The notes under the pieces: model-generated | The model's database searches: none | Told to the model about the DNA's origin: nothing | What the model saw: the letters and a program-made list of their open reading frames with translations, nothing else | NCBI GenBank assembly: GCA_009801015.1 | Contig: VHZZ01006595.1 | Coordinates: 59,356-85,413, forward strand | Length of the DNA stretch: 26,058 bases | Origin: Silene noctiflora | Lineage: Eukaryota > Streptophyta > Magnoliopsida > Caryophyllales > Caryophyllaceae | Direction: 5' to 3' | Position numbers and translations under genes: made by a program | Shown: positions 18,401 through 26,058 of the stretch, piece by piece | Position numbering within the stretch: position 1 is the first letter of the stretch | How the letters are laid out: each line of letters starts with the position of its first letter

Positions 18401-21400
18401 TCCGTAACAAGTAATTTGACTAAATATCGAACATATTAGTAACTTCCACATATGAGGACAAGCAATTTTAATGAGAAAACTTACTGACTACTACAAAATT
18501 TCGACAAAGCAATTAAATCAAGAAAGTAAAGGAGTGCAAATTATACCGCGCTCAATTTGCATGATTCAATCAACGCAGCATGCTTTACTTTTATCCAATT
18601 ACTAATGTAAGTGCCAAATATCTCCTTTGCATCAACTCCGCCCTTGATAGAGCTGGAAAGAGAAGTATCCATGAAAAGTTAACGGAGATTACTGATTAAT
18701 TACTACTCCCTTCTTCCCATAATTATCTTCCTAGTTTGACTTTTGTGGTCAAAGTTTAAAAAAGACCTTAAATAAGTGTTAAATTAATAAAAATGATAAT
18801 ACGACAATAAAATATTTACATTCATCATAAAAAGTCTTCTACAAAATAACTTTTACACAAAAAAATGTTGTATCAATGGAAAAATCAGGTCAAAGCGGTG
18901 TCTTAGAGACTGTGCAGTCACATGAGAAGATTATTTTGGGATGGATGGGAGTACATAATTTTGAAGGGAAAGTACCATACTTGATATACCACAAAGCAAG
19001 ATCTCTTTCAAAGTCTGCAACAGTTATGACAAGGTCTGTGACAGGAGATGAGGGTCCAGTAGGTGGACAAGCCTTAAGAAAAGTCCGAAGTCTTAAGGAG
19101 AGCTCCACGCTATATATAGACGATGTGAGATTTGGGAAGTCCAAGAAGCTGCAATAAAAAGGAGAGACAGAGAAAACCATGGTAAGAAACGGATTCAATG
19201 AGTTATGAGGCCAAATCAATACATCCTCTAGTAAAGCACAGTTGAAATAAGTGACGCAACACACTAAGGGGAAACACAAAGACTATTTTGATAATATTTT
19301 TCGCACAATTTCTCATATAAGGTTTCATGAGATAATTATCAATCTGTTTTTAGTGGGTTAATGGATATGCTGATAGAGATTTTATTGAGTTAGTCTCACA
19401 ATTCAGTATAATGTGCAACCGTCATTCAAGAGACTAATCGAATTTTAAATACCTGGGAAGTACATTCTGATTATTGATCACTATGTCTGTATATATTTCA
19501 TTTTTTACACCCAGACAAATTGATTTCATCTTCTCGTATGCAGTTGTAGAAGTCAAAATATCATTTGTGGGACCCTCATTATTCAAGATTGAGTCATCCA
19601 TTTCTTCTAAATGTCTTCTTGACCTTGTCTTTGCAGCAACCTGGAAAGTGAACTCCCAATTAAAACTCCAGAGAATATTACACGGCTTCCAAGCAAGAGG
19701 AAAAAGAGTTACGATAGTGTACCTGAAAATGTTTACATAGTTTCAACCTTGCTTCAGGAGACTGAATGTTATGCTGAAGACCGTAAAGTTTAATTGCGGG
19801 GGCTAGAGCAGGAGCAACAACTCCAGTTGACTTAAATTCATCAGCCAACCCTGAAAGCGCTGTTTCATCCAGGGACTTGTAATTCTCAAAAACCAAAGCA
19901 AGAATTTCTTCAATTTTATTGGACAATTCTCCAAGGATGCGTTTCTGATCAGAGTAAAACATCAGGAACACTTAAAGTGTAAATTAAGGAAATGCTTCAG
20001 ATAACCAAATGAATTAGGAAGGTAAAACAAATTTACGAGATAGAGGTCGCACAAGCATAGAAATTGCCCAAATTTGTAAGATAAACATCATTTGATTATT
20101 TATATTTCAAATTTCCTTTATAAAGTATACAGCAAATTTTATGGAATAGTTCCCCACCTCTTGGTGACTCAAAGTTGTACCCTTCATAATCACTGGAGAC
20201 AGCAAATCATGAATCAAGAGCAAACAATCAGCTGTGGGTGTAGCAATATCCATAACATAAGAAAGATACCTGCAACGCAACATGGATGATAAACTTTCTA
20301 CAGAACTGGGGCAGCAATCAACCAACAAAGAAACTAAAAGTACCTTAGTTTAGTGTAAGCATCTGAAACACCATAGAAAGAAGCGAAACTATTCACAAGC
20401 CATCTCCAATGACCATGCAACAATAAATTCCTTTGCTGAAAATGTTGAGCTTTCATAGCAGTCTCCAGCACCAAATCATATGCCACGGTTTCTGCAACAA
20501 TACCATACTAGATGCGACGCCAAAAAGACGTAAGATTTATTTTAGTAAAACAATTCTATCAGCAATTCCCCAGAAAAGCATGCATAACCCTATGGACGTT
20601 TATTGAAAAGCGAATGTATCATAATCCACTCCAGTTGTCACCATCTTTTAATCCGAACATAAATTTAAGATATATTTAAAAACAAGGGCAAAAAGAGTTT
20701 CTGAAAGGGGAAAAAAGGAGGAAAAAAAAAAGCTTAATCACGACATCAAAAGATGCAGGAATACCTTGAGCTGGCTATTATCATCCTGGCTTAGATAGTT
20801 GATATACAATTGTATTTTACCGATAGGTTCATGATCAGACTCCTTATATATTGGCCACCAGCGGACCTTGTCATTCTGCAACATCCCATTCAATATACTA
20901 TTAGTACGTTCTATTAAATTCATTCCGAAAGTTCTCTCTCCATTTCACTTTGATGGTCAACCCGATTTCAACTTTGAGTAATAGTTTCCAATGAAGCAAA
21001 AGACTAACTCTTTTCTGGTTCTCTATTATGACGAACTAAACCAAACTAGGTCATTAAGGTGGCCGCGCTTCTGCTTTTTGAAAAGTACCGGCCATTCATG
21101 CACTTCTTGACGCAATTTTCATTACAAGTCATCCGTAAACACATCTCTGTATCGTTAACACTTAACATAGAGCAAGGCTGGGTACTCCGAGACCCCTACC
21201 AAGCTATTTACGGGAGCCCTTGAAGCACTAGGGTATTGTTATTATTGTTACCGTTGGTCGTGGTGTTGCTGTAGAGATACAATGTGAATATATCATGTTT
21301 GATATAAGAAATTTTGATGAAAGTTGACATTGTTTGGCCACCGAAGTCAAATGGAGAAAATATATATATGGGACTGCGGAGTATTAGTTGACCTAACTAG

Positions 21401-24400
21401 AGGTCTAGAGGTAGTAAGATTTTAGTCTTACCGCAGCATCCACAACTAATGCAACTTGAGCTGCAACACATCCACAGCGGTTACCTTTAGAATCCGAAAC
21501 CACAATAATCAGGTCATCACCAAGACTATCGGGGAAGCTGCACCAAAAGCAATCCATAGAATTAGCACATACAGCATTCACAAACAAAATGCTTTAGATT
21601 AAAAATACATACAATATATGTGTTTCGCCAGATCCTGGCTGCATCCGAACTGCATCTTCATCTGACGAGCTTTTTAATCGTATCAAACAGGAGTACGCCT
21701 CTGAGAACCACCAAACCGTAAGTTAAAGTCAGTGAACATCCTGAGCATAATGTAGTAGTCACAACAGCATATGGGAGATAGCAAGTTCCATAATATTCTA
21801 GTGTATATACAAGATATGTGCTTCCAATGTATATAACATACAGTACTGACAAACAAAATGGACATCTAGTGAAACTCATATATTGCTTATCAAATCCTCA
21901 ACCGTAGAAACTATAAATATCCCCCAAACTAAATTAGAACACTCTGATTTCTGAAAGGAACTCATTTACAATTTAAAACCATTCAAAAGCTCATAAATTG
22001 GTGGAATCCCAAGTGATCAGTCAAAAACTAAAAGACAGGCACTCAATATCTAAGTCATAGTTGTCGAAGCAAATAACAATAAATCGTGAATACAAAGCAG
22101 TTGATGGACAGTTATTTTATTTGCTCTAGAAGGTCCATATTAGCCGAAAAAATGGTGAGATCATTTCAAATATTCGAACGTTGATGAAACTTAACCAAAT
22201 ATGGATCGGACGTGATGGCTAGATATCTAGACCACGGTGAATAACTATAACAGTTGCTAACAAATTAAGAACCATTATTCATGTACTAATTTAAACAGAC
22301 AAACATACCTTGCACAACTTCAGACATAGATGAAGTCGACTGAGAAGAACTCAGGCCACTCCTTAGAAGGCCAGCAATGTCCTTCATATACTGAGTGCCT
22401 ACGTGCATATATGCCAAACTCTTGTGTGAAAGAGAACCTTCTTTAGGTAAATGATGAGCTGCGTGGACTCTCTGCATAGCTTCCCATCCTGACGAGAGTC
22501 TTGACTTCACACTCTTGATACGATATTGGAACCTTTCAATCTCCAACTTAGGCATCTGTGGAAAACTGCATCCAGACTGTGGATCCAATCCCATCTTCAC
22601 CTTTCGCACTATACAAAGAATAATTTTATTCTAATTATGATGGAATTAAATGAAATATCTCAATAAATTCTCTACGCTGCTTCTATGGGGAATTAGAGAG
22701 TCAATGCATTTTAAGACGCAATTTTCACCAGGAGTCATTGAGACATTAGGTGATTAGGATAAGGTCACTGTTGTTATTGCAGTATGAGATTCGCAGACAA
22801 TTGAGTACTATTACAGCAATTATCAGTGATATTCACTCTTCAATACCTTGAACTTTGATTTTCCCCATTATTTTCTTTGGTTTTGGAGCAGCTGATCCAC
22901 TAATCAGTTCGGATGATCCTTTCGACATGACTTCCTCCTCTGACTGAAGAAGAGCATGGCGCAAACTACCAACAAAAAGAAAACTTTTAGGACGATGGGA
23001 GTGGGAAAATATACCTTGATACAATTATACCATTTTCTTAATAAATCAAAACTACAAAACATCTCGCAACAACCGTCAAAGTTGCTAGCGCTAGCCACAG
23101 GCCACAAGTCCATGCCATATAGAAGGTTTGAAGAGCATTGAGACAAGCGAAAAACAGCCCTGATGGCACTCCTCATCTATTCTTTTATCAAGAAACAATC
23201 CACTGTGTGTCTCATCAAAAGATGAACAATTCTTGGTAATCATGTTGCTCATGAAAGATGGCAAATCACTGGTACGCTCCTCCTCCATCACCAATCAGCT
23301 ATTTATATTCCTCGTTTTACCCTAACCATGGCATAATCATGCATATTTTCCCTAACAATAAATGCCCTGGTGAGACTTCTATGCTCGCCCTCAAAAGTTA
23401 CAAGATAGCGAATTCACAGCTTCGAAACGAGACCATTATGCAAGACGTGAAGAAGATGACTCACTTGAATGCATCTCGAAGAACTACACATTCGTTGTCC
23501 AAGAAAAAGGAAGCATCTTTGCAACCCTTGGCAGATGAACTGAGGCACAGCCGAATGCATGCATCATATGAAACCACAGAGCTCCAAGGACTAAGACCAC
23601 TGAAACCAATTCAGAGAAACATGCATGTTACTTTATGGCCACAAAGTGTAGAGGATCAAATGGACAAAAGGGAATGCTACTCAACTAATATAGTGGGATT
23701 TCAATGTGAACTGTACCTTGCATGAAAATTGGGCAAGCGAGGTTGGAAAGGGTTTGAAGATATTTTCTCTTCCATACCACCAGAACCCCTGAAAATTAGA
23801 GGACACAAATTTGTTAGTTTTGTACATATTTCCCCGTTAATGTGGCATTGTAGTTTATAGCAATGGCACATACTTGACAGACGAGTGGGAATGACCTCTA
23901 GAAGAAAGCATTGATGAGGCATCACAATGGATATTTCTAACAATATCAGCCTTCTTGGTGGCACCAGTTCCACAGCCATTTGTACGATAATATGAATCTC
24001 GCTGAGATCAAAGACAATGAAGTTAACATTTTCATCAAGCATGAGATCATATGAAGTACAGTGTGAAGCATTTCATCTCTATTTTTGTCTCCAACTCTTT
24101 CTCTAGACTCTAAATGTCCAAAAATAGAATCTCAGATTCTCCGTGTTTAAAAAAACACAGGGGTAAGGATACCTATATCCGACCCCCTTAGCACGCTCTG
24201 ACAGGAGCTATTGACGCACTGGAGTAATGTTGTTGTTACTCTTACTCTACAATAGACACAATAGTACAATTCTTCAACCAAGCATTTTCATAATTCAAGC
24301 TACTTGTTGATAAAATCAAATAACCTACGATATGGTATCGCTCCACTAACTGCGCTCCAAATATAGAAATAAACCTACCACACGAAGAGTACACCCTAAG

Positions 24401-24815
24401 TTTAAAGCAAAATGCAGATAATTCTCCAATAGCCAACCAAATTTAGAATAAGGCAAGAGAAGTGACCCAACCTGTTCACCAGGACGCAATTTGTCATCTT
24501 GAGGCGACGATTCTACTGAGTAACGACCACCATACATTTCATCATCTGAACCACTATCCAAGTCCATATCTGATGCCGACCGACGATTGCCACCATTTAC
24601 AGGCACTGGTCTAGCCTTTGGCACAGACCCTAAAGTAGTACAATTCATTTTTCTAAATTCACCTTCCTGATTCAATGCCACATAATTTACCATAATTACA
24701 GTAAATTAACCATCTTTACTTGAAAATAACTACATAAAATTGACAATTCTCCAAATGGGGTTTCAGAATTTACCTTATTAACCCACTTCAGACCATCATT
24801 CTTTAACCCACCCAT
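15486..24815 (-). CDS. Large conserved plant protein of unknown function, C2-like segment plus helical region (1056 aa)
   Basis: 22 exons join in frame: 24815-24774, 24666-24472, 24001-23874, 23788-23717, 23599-23465, 22965-22847, 22608-22309, 21700-21613, 21537-21432, 20875-20765, 20507-20344, 20269-20158, 19944-19723, 19640-19453, 19148-18981, 18652-18547, 18274-18137, 17656-17501, 17175-16975, 16447-16253, 16151-16080, 15638-15486. Residues 15-79 are Ser/Asp-rich (SASDMDLDSGSDDEMYGG) and look disordered. Residues about 147-191 hold PWSSVVSYDACIRLCL. Residues about 340-425 (DDLIIVVSDSKG, VRWWPIYKE, GKIQLYINY) read like a C2 domain. Residues 433-1000 are mostly helical, with HWRWLVNSFASFYGVSDAY at 461-479. 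I recall the family from Arabidopsis, where some entries carry the misleading label 'pesticidal crystal cry8Ba protein'; nothing here looks like a toxin. C2 plus helical bundle recalls Munc13-like tethering factors, but that is inference. No signal peptide or membrane helix seen. Exon 1 (14 codons) is the least certain part. Confidence 0.85.
18706..18951. mobile_element. Stowaway-like MITE in intron 15 of the large gene
   Basis: Left end CTCCCTTCTTCCCATAATTA and right end, on the other strand, CTCCCATCCATCCCAAAATA are imperfect inverted repeats, both followed inward by an ATCTTC block. TA lies on each side (18704-18705 and 18952-18953). The element is 246 bp and sits within the 18653-18980 intron. 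A plus-strand open frame over its right part is spurious. Confidence 0.7.
21060..21255 (+). mobile_element. SINE-like fragment in intron 9 of the large gene
   Basis: Contains GACGCAATTTTCA (21109-21121), GGGTACTCCGAGACCCC and a GTATTGTTATTATTG tail, an order that recalls plant SINEs whose 3' end reads CACTGGGGTAATGTTGTTG. It is antisense to the host gene. The 5' end and pol III boxes are not clear. Confidence 0.5.
22676..22780 (+). mobile_element. SINE-like fragment in intron 6, internally deleted
   Basis: Shares GACGCAATTTTCA (22715-22727) and the following AGTCAT with the 21.1-kb copy, then passes quickly to a GTCACTGTTGTTATTG tail. The middle part is short, which suggests an internal deletion. 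Confidence 0.4.
24146..24240 (+). mobile_element. SINE-like 3' end in intron 2 of the large gene
   Basis: GGGTAAGGATACCTATATCC, then GACCCCC, GACAGGAGC and GCACTGGAGTAATGTTGTTG match the last part of the 21.1-kb copy block by block. No head region was recognised. Confidence 0.5.
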
Positions 24816-24857
24816 TACTCTTCCTGGGTCTTCAATTTCACCCCTTAAATCATCAAA

Positions 24858-25045
24858 CTACACACATACTAACAAAACCCAGATCAAATTTCATCATAAA
24901 AATCACTCTAATCATGTAAAGATTACAACTTTTTCAACACCCCCTCCGTCTCAATCATTTGTTTCCTTTTTTATCCTTTATAAGCGTGTTTTAACCAAAG
25001 TTAAACAAACGATTGAGACGGAATGAGTAACTGATAACTGCTTAC
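24858..25045 (-). other. Probable 5'-UTR intron of the large gene
   Basis: On the minus strand GAGATTAAG|GTAAGC at 25046/25045 is a strong donor, and GTGTGTAG before 24857 is a possible acceptor, 42 bases before the ATG. A tiny ATG ATT TAA frame lies between the acceptor and the start codon. No transcript evidence is available. Confidence 0.4.
24941..25027. mobile_element. Short Stowaway-like MITE, near-perfect hairpin
   Basis: CCCCTCCGTCTCAATCATTT (24941 on) mirrors AAACAAACGATTGAGACGGA (25003-25022), and GTTTTAACC (24988-24996) mirrors GGTTAAA-type sequence close by. Bases 25028-25029 are TA, but the left flank is CA-CC, so the target duplication is not clean. The element is 87 bp and lies just before the start of the large gene. 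Confidence 0.6.
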
Positions 25046-25576
25046 CTTAATCTCTCCTTCTGCACAATGCAAAGTAATACAAAGAGATTTAAGGAAGTGT
25101 GAAACGGTGCACCTAAGAGTCAAGGGAAGTTGTAATTGTAGTGTTACTATCTAATGTCTAAAATTAAAGTGAAATTTGATGTATTTGTGTTGGTATTAAA
25201 AGATGCAAGTTATTCCCTATTAGAGTTGATGAAATGCATATTTGATAACGACAAGAAAATGATGGAGAAAGGGAGAGAAAAGGGGCTGCTTTTTGTTAAG
25301 AAAATAAAGAGCAAAGACAAGGAAGAAAGTAATAAAGAGTAAAGATATTGATCATGTTATAGTCTGTCTGCGGCCAAAGTAATGCGAATAACCCTTAAAC
25401 AAACTTTCTTTTTTTGGACTTGATTGACTTCGGTGTGTCACCACTTGATAAGAATCATAAGATCCTTGGATTAGTAGTTTAGTGCCAAAAATGTTAGATC
25501 CTTGGATTTTCAGGGATTGATAAGATGGAAGTATATATATTTTGTACAATTAGTTAGGACGGTTAATTATAATATA
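25046..25576. other. Region upstream of the large gene, no gene seen
   Basis: The start of the large gene's transcript is probably near 25080-25150 on the minus strand. A 62-codon plus-strand frame at 25154-25342 is Lys/Glu-rich with no recognisable family and is not called. Confidence 0.45.
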
Positions 25577-25735
25577 CTCCCTCTTATTTACCATTTTCTT
25601 CCTTTTTTCCTTAAACTGATTATTCAAGTTTTCTTTCTTAATAGCATGTGAGGTGGTGTGTTTTGTGTGGTCTAAATTCAATTTCTTATTTCTTGTGCAA
25701 AAATAAAAGGGAAGAAAATGGTGAATATGAGGGAA
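25577..25735. mobile_element. Stowaway-like MITE, 159 bp, related to the 13967 element
   Basis: Left end CTCCCTCTTATTTACCATTT and right end, on the other strand, TTCCCTCATATTCACCATTT are inverted repeats continued by TCTTCC, with TA at 25575-25576 and 25736-25737. The inner left part, GATTATTCAAGTTTTCTT, nearly matches GATTATTCAGGTTTTCTT of the 13967-14265 element, so both belong to one family. Confidence 0.75.
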
Positions 25736-25963
25736 TAAATAGTTTTCAAAATTGAATATGATGAAAAAGAATTGGGAAGTTTGGCTAAGCATGGTTTACG
25801 GATCACATATTCATGTTACTCAAATCAAAAGCGTAAGTCTAATACGGTATTAGTAGAGTTCGATACAGAATTAGTAGAGTTTATTAAATGTGGGCTTAGG
25901 CCGGGGAATGGTCGAACTCAAGTTGAACCTTTGGTCCCGGAGAAGTGGGTTAAAGGGTTGGCA

Positions 25964-26058
25964 CTAGAGGTGGCAATCGGGTCACTTGGGTCGGTTATGG
26001 GTCGGGTTAAAGCGGTTCGGGTCATGTCGGGTTCGGGTTTGGTCGGGTCAGGTTGTTT
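25964..26058 (+). mobile_element. GGGTCGGG-rich transposon-like terminus, cut by the window end
   Basis: TAGAGGTGGCAATCGGGTCA begins a run of GGGTCGGGTT and TTCGGGTC words to the last base. The start word matches the element end at 12851. The rest lies outside the window. Confidence 0.45.

Noticed and set aside
18876-19157. Plus-strand open frame of 93 codons
   Set aside because: It spans a MITE end and is antisense to exon 15 of the large gene.
22904-23294. Minus-strand open frames of 67-90 codons between 22904 and 23294
   Set aside because: They fall mostly in the intron between exons 5 and 6 of the large gene. The exon borders AA|GTGAGT at 23465/23464 and TAG|T at 22965 join the conserved protein in frame without them.
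23258-23725. Plus-strand open frame of 155 codons
   Set aside because: It is antisense to exon 5 and neighbouring introns of the large gene and shows no recognisable protein.
25154-25342. 62-codon Lys/Glu-rich frame
   Set aside because: Short, low-complexity, no promoter or homology visible.
1-26058. CRISPR arrays, bacterial operons, phage or viral genes
   Set aside because: Nothing of the kind is seen. The repeats are microsatellites, minisatellites and plant transposon ends, and gene structure is plant nuclear.

Overview
The window reads as nuclear DNA of a dicot plant: AT-rich, genes broken by many short GT-AG introns, TA-flanked inverted-repeat transposons, SINE-like tails and a nuclear tRNA-Ser(GCU). 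The SINE-like sequences and the frequent ACTCCGTA/TACGGAGT words remind me of Caryophyllales (the spinach/beet/quinoa group). That placement is inference from memory and was not tested.

Positions 1-8.3 kb hold a tandem array of about 2.1-2.7 kb units. Three units each carry a small intronless plus-strand gene (1584-1985, 4243-4662, 6561-6971) for a secreted proline-rich protein of 133-139 aa: signal peptide, an ARHLLQ junction, then LPPLP-type repeats. A fourth unit (about 7490-8235) keeps only the upstream sequence and has no gene. A larger, more diverged relative (9042-9824, 260 aa) follows, with eight 15-residue repeats arranged in a three-unit higher-order pattern. All four genes face the same way with TATA boxes about 95-140 bp upstream of the ATG.

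Positions 10.6-12.8 kb hold a six-exon minus-strand gene for a YigZ/IMPACT (UPF0029) family protein. It is 209 aa from the internal ATG, or 277 aa from an upstream in-frame ATG that adds a 14-histidine run and a possible organelle-targeting leader. Its second intron carries a hAT-like miniature element.

Positions 12.85-15.45 kb are gene-poor: a GC-rich transposon end, a 299-bp Stowaway-like MITE and the tRNA gene.

Positions 15.5-25.1 kb are one large minus-strand gene. I could join 22 coding exons in frame at GT-AG borders into a 1056-aa protein. It belongs to a conserved plant family without an established function as far as I know; it has a C2-like segment near residues 340-425 followed by a long helical part. 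Its introns hold a MITE and three SINE-like fragments, and a second MITE sits in a probable 5'-UTR intron. The right edge carries another MITE and the start of a GGGTCGGG-rich repeat.

The three gene groups look like ordinary plant neighbours and not one pathway. The least ordinary content is the proline-rich array and its repeat dynamics.
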